The notes under the pieces are model-generated. The model was not told where the DNA came from. It did not search any database and saw only the letters and a list, made by a program, of their open reading frames with translations. This document shows, one piece after another, positions 28,169 through 36,901 of a DNA stretch of 64,000 nucleotides. The stretch is from Bacteroidota bacterium. GTDB lineage: Bacteria; Bacteroidota; Bacteroidia; Chitinophagales; Chitinophagaceae. Within the stretch, counting starts at the first letter, position 1. Every line of letters starts with the position of its first letter. The position numbers and the translations under genes are program-made. Where the stretch lies: positions 182,891 through 246,890 of the forward strand of contig JAEZGS010000027.1 in NCBI GenBank assembly GCA_023437225.1, given 5' to 3'.

Positions 28169-28288
28169 CGGAGAAACGGAGAGTCGGAGAAACAGAGAAA
28201 CGGAGAAACGGAGAAACGGAGAAACGGAGAGTCGGAGAAACAGAGAAACGGAGAATCGGATAAACAGAGAAACGGAGAAACACAGAAT
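28169..28288. repeat. 8-bp tandem array, CGGAGAAA type
   Basis: Fifteen 8-bp units, mostly CGGAGAAA with variants CGGAGAGT, CAGAGAAA, CGGAGAAT, CGGATAAA and CACAGAAT. The run CGGAGAGT-CGGAGAAA-CAGAGAAA-CGGAGAxx appears twice, so the array also has higher-order duplication. Confidence 0.93.
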
Positions 28289-28321
28289 CAGGCTGCATTC
28301 AGGATTCAGCATTCGGCATTA

Positions 28322-28401
28322 CCACATTTCCACATCTCCACATTTCCACATTAGCATATTAGCATACTAGCATACTAACACACTAGCATATTACCACATT
28401 G
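28322..28401. repeat. 8-bp tandem array, CCACATTT / GCATACTA type
   Basis: Ten 8-bp units: CCACATTT, CCACATCT, CCACATTA, GCATATTA, GCATACTA, ACACACTA and CCACATTG variants. Two similar units (GCATATTA, GCACATTG) occur at 56434-56449, also after a purine-rich array. Confidence 0.88.
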
Positions 28402-28426
28402 CCCACATTAGCACTTTAGTCCATAA

Positions 28427-28451
28427 AAAAAGCAGCCTTGCGGCTGCCTTT
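28427..28451 (-). terminator. Strong minus-strand rho-independent terminator with no annotated gene upstream
   Basis: On the minus strand a 7-bp stem GGCAGCC / GGCTGCT, closed by a GCAA tetraloop, is followed by seven T. The nearest minus-strand sequence upstream is the gene-free region up to the SDR gene. The weaker plus-strand reading lacks a comparable T tract. Confidence 0.85.
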
Positions 28452-28695
28452 AAAATCTTGTACAAACTTAACCTAGTAGGGTCTTCAATAGAGGTACTTT
28501 TACTTTCGGGTAACGGTTTTAAACGGACATGGACTGGTTTTCATAGACTCGATATTGGTTTGCCCTGGTTGTTGTACTGGATTCTCTTGGTTTTTCGGAT
28601 CTGGATTAGGACAAGGTCTGGTTTTCTGGATTTTTGAATTTTAATAATGATCTTTTACAGGATTCTTGGATTTTGGTTTTTCTGAACTTTGGATC

Positions 28696-28794
28696 TTATT
28701 GTCGACTCATAACGCGTTCTTGAATCAACACTGTAAAAGTATAAAGCAAAAACGTTCCTGCAAATAGCATTACTGCCTTATTTTTTTCATTCAT
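28696..28794 (-). CDS. Possible 32-residue single-pass membrane peptide
   Basis: ATG at 28792-28794 opens a 33-codon frame ending in TAA. The product begins MNEKNKAV and has one hydrophobic stretch (LFAGTFLLYTFTVLI) with a charged end (QERVMSRQ). It lies upstream of the minus-strand terminator at 28427 with no competing gene. The support is only the ORF, its membrane-like composition and its location. A non-coding transcript is equally possible. Confidence 0.3.
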   Translation of the reverse strand: MNEKNKAVMLFAGTFLLYTFTVLIQERVMSRQ

Positions 28795-28816
28795 GAAACT
28801 GCACACTTAAGGAAAG

Positions 28817-28840
28817 ATTACGAATCGGCGTATTCGTAGT
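28817..28840. promoter_or_regulatory. Inverted repeat, possible operator
   Basis: TACGAAT (28819-28825) and ATTCGTA (28832-28838) form a perfect 7-bp inverted repeat around a 6-bp spacer, extendable to 9 bp with one G-T pair. A further ATTACGA lies just downstream. It sits between the possible small ORF (minus) and the SDR gene (plus), where a regulator controlling either would bind. Confidence 0.4.
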
Positions 28841-28924
28841 ATTACGATTAAACGCTGGATATTAAGTAATTATACTTATTATTATGATTGTTATCGTCTA
28901 TATATTCAAACTCTACTCTGAATT

Positions 28925-29746
28925 ATGAACACGCTATTGACCAATAAGAACGTATTAATCACCGGTGGTAGCAGGGGCATTGGTAAAGCAATCGCAATTG
29001 CACTCGCCTCAAAAGGAGCCAATATTGCCATTGCAGGAAAGACAACAACGCCACATCCGAAGCTGGAAGCAACGATCTACACTGCCGCCGAAGAAATCAA
29101 AGAAGCGGGCGCAAAAAAAGTACTCGCTATACAGGGAGATATACGATACGATGAGAGCATTGATAAGATCGTTCAGGAAACCCTGGAACACTTCGGGGGT
29201 ATCGACATACTTATTAATAATGCCAGTGCAATCAGTCTGACCTCCACTCTTGATACCGAGCCGAAGAAATATGACCTTATGCATTCGATCAATGTGCGTG
29301 GCACATTTATGATGAGCAGGGCATGTTTGCCGTATCTGCTTAAGGCAGACAACCCGCACATTCTAACCCTCTCGCCGCCGTTAAACCTTGATCCTGCCTG
29401 GTTCGGGCAGCACCTCGCTTATACAATGAGTAAATACGGTATGAGCATGGTAACACTAGGCCTTGCGGCGGAATTTAAGAACATTGGAGTAAACGCACTC
29501 TGGCCCGCAACTACAATTGCCACAGCCGCAGTGCAAAACCTTCTTGGTGGCGACTACCTCATGCAAAGGAGCCGTACACCGCAGATCGTGGCTGACGCTG
29601 CGGTTGCAATACTACAAAGAACTGCAGCCGAATGCACGGGCAATTTTTTTATTGACGAAGATGTATTGAGAAATGAAGGAACCAATGATTTCACGCAGTA
29701 TGCCGTAAATCCCGGTCAGTCCCTCATGAAAGACCTGTTTCTATGA
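28925..29746 (+). CDS. Short-chain dehydrogenase/reductase (HSDL2-like)
   Basis: NAD(P)-dependent SDR of 273 residues. Cofactor glycine motif TGGSRGIG at the N-terminus, NNASAIS, the catalytic Ser in LTLSPPLNL, and YTMSKYG for the Tyr-Lys pair are present. The insertion after the glycine motif (GKTTTPHPKLEATIYTAAEE) is typical of HSDL2-like enzymes. The substrate cannot be inferred. The gene converges with lysS; their stop codons overlap by a few bases. Confidence 0.9.
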   Translation: MNTLLTNKNVLITGGSRGIGKAIAIALASKGANIAIAGKTTTPHPKLEATIYTAAEEIKEAGAKKVLAIQGDIRYDESIDKIVQETLEHFGGIDILINNASAISLTSTLDTEPKKYDLMHSINVRGTFMMSRACLPYLLKADNPHILTLSPPLNLDPAWFGQHLAYTMSKYGMSMVTLGLAAEFKNIGVNALWPATTIATAAVQNLLGGDYLMQRSRTPQIVADAAVAILQRTAAECTGNFFIDEDVLRNEGTNDFTQYAVNPGQSLMKDLFL

Positions 29747-31261
29747 TTGCTCAGGCCTCATCTGGGGAAACAGCAACACATCCTGTATAGAAGGCTGGTT
29801 TGTCATTAACATGCACAACCTGTCGATGCCAAAACCAATACCAGCTGTAGGAGGCATACCATATTCGAGCGCACGCAGAAAATCGTAATCAATATACATC
29901 GCCTCATCGTCGCCACGCTCCATCAATTTTACCTGGTCTTCAAATCGCTCGCGCTGATCGATCGGATCATTTAACTCGGTATAAGCATTAGCCATTTCCT
30001 TCCCGTTGATGATAAGCTCGAAACGCTCTACCAATCCGGCTTTGCTGCGATGCTTCTTTGTCAGTGGACTCATCTCAACCGGGTAATCGATGATAAATGT
30101 TGGCTGAATGAAATGCTTCTCACACTTCGCACTAAATATTTCATCGATCAGTTTCCCTTTTCCCATTGTTTTATCTACATGTATCGAAAGCTTTTCGCAT
30201 ACTTCGCGCAACTGCGTTTCGTCCATTCCATCGATATCAAATCCTGTATGTTCCCTGATTGCGTCATACATAGTCACACGCCGGTATGGAGCCTTGAATT
30301 CTATTTGCTTACCATCCATTTCAACAGTAGTGATTCCATTCGTTCTCAACGCTACAGTTTCTAGCAATTGCTCGGTGGTTTCCATCATCCACACGTAATC
30401 CTTATATGCCACATAAAATTCCAACACGGTAAATTCCGGATTGTGAGTGCGATCCATGCCTTCATTACGGAAGTTGCGACTAAATTCATACACCCAGTCA
30501 AAGCCGCCAACGATCAGCCTTTTCAAATAGAGTTCATTGGCGATGCGCAGATACAAAGGCATGTCAAGTGCATTGTGGTACGTCTGGAAAGGCCTTGCAG
30601 CGGCTCCTCCCGGGATGCTTTGCAATACCGGCGTATCTACTTCCAATGCACCGCGCTCATTTAAGAAATCACGAAATGCATTCATCATTCGTGTTCTCTT
30701 AAGAAAGGTTTCTTTTACATCAGGATTAATGATCAGGTCGGCATACCGCTGCCTGTATTTAAATTCAACATCTGTTACAGCGTCGAACGTTTCTCCCTCT
30801 TTCTCCTTGACTACCGGCAACGGCTTGAGTGATTTCGTCAATACCTGCAATTCTGTTACATGTACCGATGTTTCACCTGTCTTTGTAGTAAACACGAAAC
30901 CTTTAATTCCGATAATGTCACCAATATCGAGCAGATGCTTCCATACTTTATCGTACAGCGATTTGTCATCTCCCTTGCAGATATCGTCTCTCCTTACATA
31001 GATCTGTATTTTACCAGTGCTGTCCTGCAACACTGCAAAACTTGCCTTCCCCATATCACGTATGCTCATCACGCGGCCCGCAAGCACAACATCACTGAAT
31101 TGATCTTTGTTCTCTTCTCCCTTATATGTTTCTTTGATATGCGAAGCGTTGCTGTTAACAGGAAATAATGGAGCAGGATACGGATCAACGCCTGCATTGC
31201 GCAATTCCTGTAATTTCTCACGACGAATGATCTCTTGTTCCGACAGATGCGATGTGCTCAT
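29741..31261 (-). CDS. lysS: Lysyl-tRNA synthetase, class II
   Basis: Charges tRNA-Lys. Class II core with an N-terminal OB-fold anticodon domain (VVLAGRVMSIRDMGKASFAV) and motif 2/3 regions (FRNEGMDRTHNPEFTVLEFY, GIGFGIDRLCML). About 506 residues from the ATG at 31261. The open frame extends to 31303, but a well-formed promoter lies within 31285-31315, which supports the internal start with a leader of about 17 nt. Confidence 0.96.
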   Translation of the reverse strand: MSTSHLSEQEIIRREKLQELRNAGVDPYPAPLFPVNSNASHIKETYKGEENKDQFSDVVLAGRVMSIRDMGKASFAVLQDSTGKIQIYVRRDDICKGDDKSLYDKVWKHLLDIGDIIGIKGFVFTTKTGETSVHVTELQVLTKSLKPLPVVKEKEGETFDAVTDVEFKYRQRYADLIINPDVKETFLKRTRMMNAFRDFLNERGALEVDTPVLQSIPGGAAARPFQTYHNALDMPLYLRIANELYLKRLIVGGFDWVYEFSRNFRNEGMDRTHNPEFTVLEFYVAYKDYVWMMETTEQLLETVALRTNGITTVEMDGKQIEFKAPYRRVTMYDAIREHTGFDIDGMDETQLREVCEKLSIHVDKTMGKGKLIDEIFSAKCEKHFIQPTFIIDYPVEMSPLTKKHRSKAGLVERFELIINGKEMANAYTELNDPIDQRERFEDQVKLMERGDDEAMYIDYDFLRALEYGMPPTAGIGFGIDRLCMLMTNQPSIQDVLLFPQMRPEQS

Positions 31262-31284
31262 AATCACTATATTGAAAAGTGTTG

Positions 31285-31315
31285 CAAAGGTAAACCCTGT
31301 CAATGCTCATTCAAA
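31285..31315 (-). promoter_or_regulatory. lysS promoter of Bacteroidota type
   Basis: On the minus strand TTTG (31312-31315), a 19-bp spacer, and TACCTTTG (31285-31292), the canonical -33/-7 arrangement of the Bacteroidota housekeeping sigma factor. Transcription would start about 15-20 nt before the lysS ATG. Confidence 0.75.
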
Positions 31316-31390
31316 ACAAATCTTTAACGCCCGCGATTAGGACGGCATACCGTTTGGCAGCAATTTTGCCTCTTATCCAAAAAAAATAAG

Positions 31391-32110
31391 ATGATAAGAA
31401 AACTAGTCCTGCCCCTGTTTCTCGGAGCCTCGATCATCGGCACTACCATAGTGTCTTGTGACACCATCTCAAACCTTCCGGGAGTTTATGGAAGCGCGCC
31501 CATCACTGAAGGCGAAGCCGCAAACGGTATTCGTGACGCTTTGTCAAACGGTATATCAACAGCGATAACCAGTCTTGGACGTGAGAATGGCTTCTTTGGC
31601 GACAAAGCTTATAAGCTTCTTCTTCCACCTGATGCCGCGAAAGTGGAAGGTACACTGCGTGACATCGGTCTGGGAAGCCAGGTGGATCGCGCGATACTTC
31701 AGATCAACCGTGCAGCTGAAGATGCAGTGGGATATGCGAAGCCGATCTTTGCTAACGCGATAAAAGAAATGACCATACAGGATGCACTGGGAATCGTTCG
31801 CGGAAGTAACAGCGCAGCTACGGACTATTTTAGGAATAAGACACGTGAACAATTGTTGCAGGCCTTTCGTCCTTCAATTCAACAGTCGTTGGATAGGTTG
31901 CAGGCCACAAGATATTACAGCGATATTGTAAGTATGTATAATAAACTTCCAACCACACGTAACAAGGTAAGCCCCGATCTTACAGGTTATGTTGTTGGGA
32001 GAGCAACAGATGCGTTGTTTGATCAGATCGAAAAGGAAGAAGCAAACATCCGCGCCAATCCTGCCGCTCGCACAACAGAGATCCTGAAGAAAGTGTTTGG
32101 AAGCATTTAA
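31391..32110 (+). CDS. DUF4197 family lipoprotein
   Basis: A 239-residue protein with a lipoprotein-like signal (lipobox around IVSCD, residue about 23), then a mostly helical domain matching DUF4197 (GIRDALSNGISTAI, AVGYAKPIFANAIKEMTIQD, YFRNKTREQL). Members are widespread, secreted and of unknown function. It starts right after a short A-rich leader and converges with the flavin reductase gene, leaving a 1-bp gap. Confidence 0.87.
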   Translation: MIRKLVLPLFLGASIIGTTIVSCDTISNLPGVYGSAPITEGEAANGIRDALSNGISTAITSLGRENGFFGDKAYKLLLPPDAAKVEGTLRDIGLGSQVDRAILQINRAAEDAVGYAKPIFANAIKEMTIQDALGIVRGSNSAATDYFRNKTREQLLQAFRPSIQQSLDRLQATRYYSDIVSMYNKLPTTRNKVSPDLTGYVVGRATDALFDQIEKEEANIRANPAARTTEILKKVFGSI

Positions 32111-32111
32111 C

Positions 32112-32990
32112 TTAAACGCTGAGTAACACCTGCCACGCGGCATCTACCATATGCTGTGAAAGGTGTTTCCTTGCGAGAAGATGCACTTCGCGTTCCATTT
32201 CTTCGGGATTCAATCCATAATACTGAACTATCTTCTTGAGATCCTCATCTTCGAATGCAGGATCAATAGCAGGTAGTTCTTTTACATTTGCGAGCATGCC
32301 CAGATCATTACCGGTAAGTACTTCGCTTGTTCTGATATTTTCAGGTAAGGCATCAATACCAATTCCTATATCACGGTTCGGCTTGGGAACAATGAAAAGA
32401 TTCGTTGAGTCAACGCGACTGTACCAATTTCCCCCAAGCCTTGCAACGTGATTTAATTTTGTTTGATCGATCATTTGATCGCTGTCGAGTATGGAATCAT
32501 CAATATGCATTATCAGCACTTCGCAGATAATCAATTGACCAGCGCCGCCCTCATTGCCCAATGATTTGATCTCAATCACCTTGCATTCGAGTTTGACTTT
32601 GCTTTCTTTCACCATTGGCGGCCTGACAATAGTTGCAGCTTCCTGTGTCAATCCTGCTTTTACAAATTCGTTGGTTCCTTTTGGAAACTCAGTACTCGCA
32701 AGACTTGTCTGTTGCACGATATCGTAATCAACAATGTTGATCACCACTTCGGGTATCTTCAATACGTTCTCAAGAGTATGCTTATACGTGTTGTCACGTA
32801 CGCGCGTTGATGCAGAGAAAATAACAATTGCAGGACTGATAGAGAACAGGTTGAAAAAACTGAAAGGACTAAGATTGATATTTCCTTCTTCATCAATGGT
32901 GCTTGCAAAACATATGGGCCTTGGTGCAATGGCATGCTGCAGATAGTTTTGCCTTAGCAATGGTTTCGTTGCTCGAATATCTATACGCAT
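32112..32990 (-). CDS. Flavin reductase-like FMN-binding protein
   Basis: A 292-residue protein of the flavin reductase-like (split-barrel FMN-binding) family: APRPICFASTIDEEGNINLSPFSFFN, then GGAGQLIICEVL. The N-terminal barrel is standard; the additional C-terminal ~90 residues are helical. It starts where the FAH gene stops (TGATG overlap by 1 nt), so they are translationally coupled. In Bacteroidota this pair usually belongs to aromatic-ring (homogentisate/tyrosine) degradation, but other genes of that pathway are not here. Confidence 0.85.
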   Translation of the reverse strand: MRIDIRATKPLLRQNYLQHAIAPRPICFASTIDEEGNINLSPFSFFNLFSISPAIVIFSASTRVRDNTYKHTLENVLKIPEVVINIVDYDIVQQTSLASTEFPKGTNEFVKAGLTQEAATIVRPPMVKESKVKLECKVIEIKSLGNEGGAGQLIICEVLIMHIDDSILDSDQMIDQTKLNHVARLGGNWYSRVDSTNLFIVPKPNRDIGIGIDALPENIRTSEVLTGNDLGMLANVKELPAIDPAFEDEDLKKIVQYYGLNPEEMEREVHLLARKHLSQHMVDAAWQVLLSV

Positions 32991-34000
32991 CAGATGTTCT
33001 TTTTTACGGCTAACAATGAATGATCATCCTGCTCCGCAACGATCTTATTATAGAGAGTTCCGAGCGCAGTAATTTCCAGTTCTACTTCATCTCCTTCTTT
33101 CAGCCAGCGCTCGTTGTAATGCGGATCATTCAACCTGCCAGTTCCATTTAATTCCAGAAAGCAGCCTGTTCCAACCGTGCCGCTGCCAATAATATCGCCT
33201 GGGTATAAAGTGCATCCATATGATGCGCGTTCGATTAGTTCAGCGAAAGTCCAGTCCATATCTCCAAGATTACCGTCACTTACCGTTTCGCCATTGATAC
33301 GGCATTGCATTCGCAGGTTCCAGTTTTTACCGTTATGTCCATCTTTTGCGGGTATTTCAAATTCCTGCAACTCGTCAATTGTTACAAGCCAGGGGCCGAT
33401 AGCAGTGGAGAAATCTTTTCCTTTTGCCGGACCAAGGTTAAGAAGCATTTCTTCCATTTGTAACCTCCGCGCGCTAAAGTCGTTCATGATCATCAACCCT
33501 GCAATATATTCATCGGCCTCCGATGCTTTGATGTTCCTCCCTGTACGATTGATCACAATTGCTGCTTCAAGTTCGAAATCTAATTGCTGCAGATGATCGG
33601 GCATACATAAAACATCACCTTCTCCCTGTATACTGTGGTGATTGGTAAAATAAAATACAGGGTACTGATCGAACTGTGGTATCATTTCTGCATTACGGTT
33701 GCGGCGTGCAGTAGCAACATGCTGGCGAAATGCGTAGCCGTCGCGGCAGGATGAAGGAAATGGCACAGGAGCGATGATTTGCACGTCATTAAGGGGGATA
33801 CTTTTTTCATTGATGACTTTCCTTTCACGGATCATCATTTCTCCTCCTTTGGCCATCGGATAATAGTCGTCCCAGTATTGCAGAAACATATTCATCGAAG
33901 AGGGTAATTCAGGATGCAGTGAGTCCATGTTGAATAAATGGTCGTTGATGAGCACAGCCAGTTGTTCGTGTCCTTCGTTGATGTAGCTTATGAGTTTCAT
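32990..34000 (-). CDS. Fumarylacetoacetate hydrolase family protein
   Basis: FAH-fold hydrolase, about 336 residues from the ATG at 34000. Metal-ligand motifs: LDFELEAAIVI (Glu pair), MIMNDFSARRLQ (Asp) and the substrate-binding SAIGPWLVT-like STAIGPWLVTIDEL. The C-terminal IGSGTVGTGCFLELNGTG is typical. Likely cleaves a C-C bond in a beta-diketo acid. The ORF extends to 34087, but those extra codons overlap the divergent fatty acid hydroxylase gene and look non-coding. Confidence 0.91.
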   Translation of the reverse strand: MKLISYINEGHEQLAVLINDHLFNMDSLHPELPSSMNMFLQYWDDYYPMAKGGEMMIRERKVINEKSIPLNDVQIIAPVPFPSSCRDGYAFRQHVATARRNRNAEMIPQFDQYPVFYFTNHHSIQGEGDVLCMPDHLQQLDFELEAAIVINRTGRNIKASEADEYIAGLMIMNDFSARRLQMEEMLLNLGPAKGKDFSTAIGPWLVTIDELQEFEIPAKDGHNGKNWNLRMQCRINGETVSDGNLGDMDWTFAELIERASYGCTLYPGDIIGSGTVGTGCFLELNGTGRLNDPHYNERWLKEGDEVELEITALGTLYNKIVAEQDDHSLLAVKKNI

Positions 34001-34055
34001 TGTCCGGTTTTTTATGAAATTAGTGTAACTTATTAATTTTACTGTTGAAATTACG

Positions 34056-34739
34056 ATGCATATGAAATTTGAAAAGATCCACAACAAAGGCCGTGCACAG
34101 TTATTTCAAAACAAGTATCTCGAACTGCTAACCCGGTCTCATCCGCTGATCATCTGGGGAATGTACATTCCTGTCATCACCGGTTTATTGTATTATGGAA
34201 TCACTGAATATCAGTACCTGCCCTGGCAGATCGTGCTGACGTTCATATCAGGTATGTTTGCATGGACATTCTTTGAATACATCATGCATCGCTACCTCTT
34301 TCATATGATTGCAGATTCTCCTCGTGCTCAAAAGTTCATTTACATCATGCATGGAAATCATCATCATTTCCCGCGTGACAGAGAGCGGTTGTTTATGCCA
34401 CCTTTGCCAAGCCTGCTGATTGCATGCGTATTTTACCTGGTGTTTAAATTAACAATGGGAGACTATGTTTATTTCTTTCTCCCGGGTTTTGTGCTTGGAT
34501 ACCTTTTGTATGGTTCCATGCATTATGCCATACATGCATTCAATCCTCCATTCAAATGGATGAAACCATTGTGGAGAAATCATCACCTTCATCACTATAA
34601 AGATGAACACAAAGGTTATGGCGTGAGTACAACAATCTGGGATCGTGTTTTTGGAACTATGTTCGATCTTTCAAAAGAAAAGGAAGATAAAGAGAAAGTG
34701 CAGGAGCTGATGTATCACAGCGAAAAGCAACATCAATAG
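34056..34739 (+). CDS. Fatty acid hydroxylase (sterol desaturase superfamily)
   Basis: A 227-residue membrane di-iron enzyme with the histidine boxes EYIMHRYLFHM, MHGNHHHFPRD, HYAIHAF and RNHHLHHYK. Four hydrophobic segments surround them. Homologues hydroxylate fatty acyl chains of lipids, including the sphingolipids and sulfonolipids found in Bacteroidota; the substrate here is inferred only. A second in-frame ATG lies 6 bp in. The end overlaps the convergent TIGR02757 gene by 7 bp. Confidence 0.89.
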   Translation: MHMKFEKIHNKGRAQLFQNKYLELLTRSHPLIIWGMYIPVITGLLYYGITEYQYLPWQIVLTFISGMFAWTFFEYIMHRYLFHMIADSPRAQKFIYIMHGNHHHFPRDRERLFMPPLPSLLIACVFYLVFKLTMGDYVYFFLPGFVLGYLLYGSMHYAIHAFNPPFKWMKPLWRNHHLHHYKDEHKGYGVSTTIWDRVFGTMFDLSKEKEDKEKVQELMYHSEKQHQ

Positions 34740-35518
34740 CGTTCAAGAATACCAAGGCCGAACAAAGCAAAATCGTATTTCACCGGGTCGACAGGATCAA
34801 GGCTTCGAAGAACTTCGGTGAGTTCTACCGCAGCCTGCCAGTCGACCTGTTTTCTGTTCAGCAGTCCAAATGATTTCGCCACTCGGGCAACATGAACATC
34901 CACCGGACATATAAGCTGCGAAGGCTGAACGCTTTTCCAAATGCCAAGATCAACACGCTGATCATCTTTTCGAACCATCCATCGTAAGAACATATTCAGT
35001 CGCTTACACGATGAGTTTCGCTGGCGTGAGGCAATATGCTTGCGTGTTCGTAACGGCGCATCTTCGAGGGAGAAAAAACTTTCATAGAAGTGATCGAGCG
35101 CTACTTCAATTGCATTGGATCCATTATCCTTCGCAGGGAAAAATGCTTTCTCGAGGGTATCGTGTGAACGATAATGATGATGCATCCATTCAACGAAGTA
35201 TAACAGGTCCGTGCTGTTGAACGTCCTGTGTTTGAAATGCAGCAGACCTTTCAGGTCCTTATCACTGTGATGCAACATGAACTGGTAAGGTGCATTGTCC
35301 ATCAACTTCATTAACTCAACACATTTGTTGATGATTGTCTTCCGGTTTCCCCATGCAAACGTGGCTGCAAAAAAACCTGCGATCTCCTGGTCCTGCTTTT
35401 GAGAAAACATATGCGGGACAGATAGTGGATCGTCATTTACAAAAAACGGCTGATTGAACTGCAGCACTTTCCGGTCAAGAAAGTCCCGCAGTTCGTCACT
35501 GATGAATGCAGCGGCCAT
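34733..35518 (-). CDS. TIGR02757 / DUF2400 family protein, function unknown
   Basis: A 261-residue protein whose pattern (DDPLSVPHMFSQKQDQEIAGFFAATFAWGNRKTII, shown as separate pieces: DDPLSVPHMF, DQEIAGFFAATFAWGNR) matches TIGR02757. Its C-terminus contains LICPVDVHVARVAKSFGLL, reminiscent of helix-hairpin-helix DNA glycosylases, so a nucleic acid role is possible but not shown. It starts immediately after the stop of the trans-sulfuration gene (TAA directly followed by ATG). Confidence 0.82.
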   Translation of the reverse strand: MAAAFISDELRDFLDRKVLQFNQPFFVNDDPLSVPHMFSQKQDQEIAGFFAATFAWGNRKTIINKCVELMKLMDNAPYQFMLHHSDKDLKGLLHFKHRTFNSTDLLYFVEWMHHHYRSHDTLEKAFFPAKDNGSNAIEVALDHFYESFFSLEDAPLRTRKHIASRQRNSSCKRLNMFLRWMVRKDDQRVDLGIWKSVQPSQLICPVDVHVARVAKSFGLLNRKQVDWQAAVELTEVLRSLDPVDPVKYDFALFGLGILERY

Positions 35519-36658
35519 TTAACCTATTGCCTGTTTGAGGTCCTGTATAAGATCGTCAATGTCTTCTATTCCCACACTTAGTCGGATCAACGAATCAGAA
35601 AGCCCATTCTTAATGCGCTCTTCACGGGGAATAGACGCATGTGTCATACTTGCCGGATGATTGATAAGTGATTCAATTCCGCCAAGACTTTCAGCAAGAG
35701 AGAAGATTCTTGTTGACGACAAAACCTTGCGCGCCGCGTCAACGCTATTATCTTTCAGTTCAAAACTCATCATGCCTCCGAATCCCCGCATTTGTTTTTT
35801 AGCGATGTCATAGCTTGAGTGATCTTCAAATCCGCACCAGTACACTTTTTCCACCTTTGCATGTTGACGCAGGTAGTGAGCGATCTTTTCTCCATTATAG
35901 CAATGTCGCTCCATGCGAACATGCAGGGTTTTCAGGCCACGCAACACAAGAAAGCAGTCCTGTGGACCGGGGACTGCACCACAACTCTTTTGTATGAAAT
36001 ACAATTGTTCGCGCAATGATTCATCATTCATCATAAGACAACCATGAATAAGATCACTATGGCCGCCGAGGTATTTTGTAGCCGAATGCATCACCAGGTC
36101 TGCACCAAGATCAAGAGGATTTTGAAGGAAAGGCGATGCGAATGTGTTATCGACGCAAACAAGTATCTTATGTTCTTTGCCGAGGTTTGATATCGCTTCA
36201 ATGTCAACAATATTCATCAAAGGATTGGTGGGTGTTTCAACCCATAAAAGTTTTGTGTTCTCATTGATCAGTTGTCTAACGCCATTAATATCCTGGAGGT
36301 TTATGTAATGGAAACGAATGCCGAACTTCTCAAACACTTTGGTGAACAGCCTGTATGTGCCTCCATACATGTCGTTACCGCATATTACTTCATCGCCTGG
36401 TTTAAGTAGTTTGATCACTGCATCAGTTGCGGCAACTCCACTGCTGAAACTTAAACCAAACTTTCCGTTCTCAATGCTCGCCAGTGCTTCTTCCAGCGCC
36501 TTACGCGTCGGATTCTGGGAACGTGCATATTCAAATCCCTTATGGTTTCCAGGTGCGGACTGTACATAAGTTGATGTTTGATAGATGGGCGGTATAATTG
36601 CACCTGTGGACGGATCCGGTTCCATTCCTGCGTGTATCAGTTTAGTTGCAAGCTTCAT
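35519..36658 (-). CDS. Cystathionine gamma-synthase/lyase-type PLP enzyme
   Basis: PLP-dependent trans-sulfuration enzyme of the Cys/Met metabolism family, about 379 residues from the ATG at 36658. PLP Lys is in SATKYLGGHSDLIHG; the conserved YARSQNPTRKALE and SLAESLGGIESLINHPASMTH are present. Whether it acts as gamma-synthase (MetB) or beta/gamma-lyase cannot be told from motifs. The frame extends to a TTG at 36682 but the ATG is preferred. Confidence 0.93.
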   Translation of the reverse strand: MKLATKLIHAGMEPDPSTGAIIPPIYQTSTYVQSAPGNHKGFEYARSQNPTRKALEEALASIENGKFGLSFSSGVAATDAVIKLLKPGDEVICGNDMYGGTYRLFTKVFEKFGIRFHYINLQDINGVRQLINENTKLLWVETPTNPLMNIVDIEAISNLGKEHKILVCVDNTFASPFLQNPLDLGADLVMHSATKYLGGHSDLIHGCLMMNDESLREQLYFIQKSCGAVPGPQDCFLVLRGLKTLHVRMERHCYNGEKIAHYLRQHAKVEKVYWCGFEDHSSYDIAKKQMRGFGGMMSFELKDNSVDAARKVLSSTRIFSLAESLGGIESLINHPASMTHASIPREERIKNGLSDSLIRLSVGIEDIDDLIQDLKQAIG

Positions 36659-36901
36659 TGTTGTTTCATTTAGTGATTGCAAAGATGCAATTTAATGGCA
36701 TATGCTATTGCATCTCGTCACAGTTATCATGACTTCATACACTGTATATCTTAACAATCATTTAATCAGGCGTGTCAAGCCTTCATGATCTACGAAGCTT
36801 TTCTTGATCCTACCTATTGTACCAATCGGAGCGTTACAGAATTATATCGTGTGTAGATTCAACTCAGCAATCGAAATTCCCAAATCATCAAAAGCATAAC
36901 C

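Larger units (their letters stand above)
28096..28924. other. 830-bp intergenic region between Mn catalase and the SDR gene
   Basis: Divergent gap with no conventional gene. From left to right it holds an 8-bp GGAGAAAC-type array (28169-28288), a second 8-bp CCACATTT/GCATACTA array (28322-28401), a strong minus-strand terminator (28427-28451), about 240 bp that is T/G-rich on the plus strand, a possible 32-codon minus-strand ORF (28696-28794), and an inverted repeat (28817-28840). Confidence 0.85.

Noticed and set aside
28109..28354. 81-codon plus-strand frame over the GGAGAAAC array
   Set aside because: The array has few stop codons in any frame, so a long ORF arises by composition. The product is a low-complexity RNGESEKQ repeat with no domain.
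28169..28401. CRISPR array
   Set aside because: Units are 8 bp and directly adjacent, with no spacers of 25-40 bp and no cas genes.
33998..34087. Extended N-terminus of the FAH protein
   Set aside because: The extra codons overlap the divergent fatty acid hydroxylase start; the ATG at 34000 gives the usual family N-terminus.
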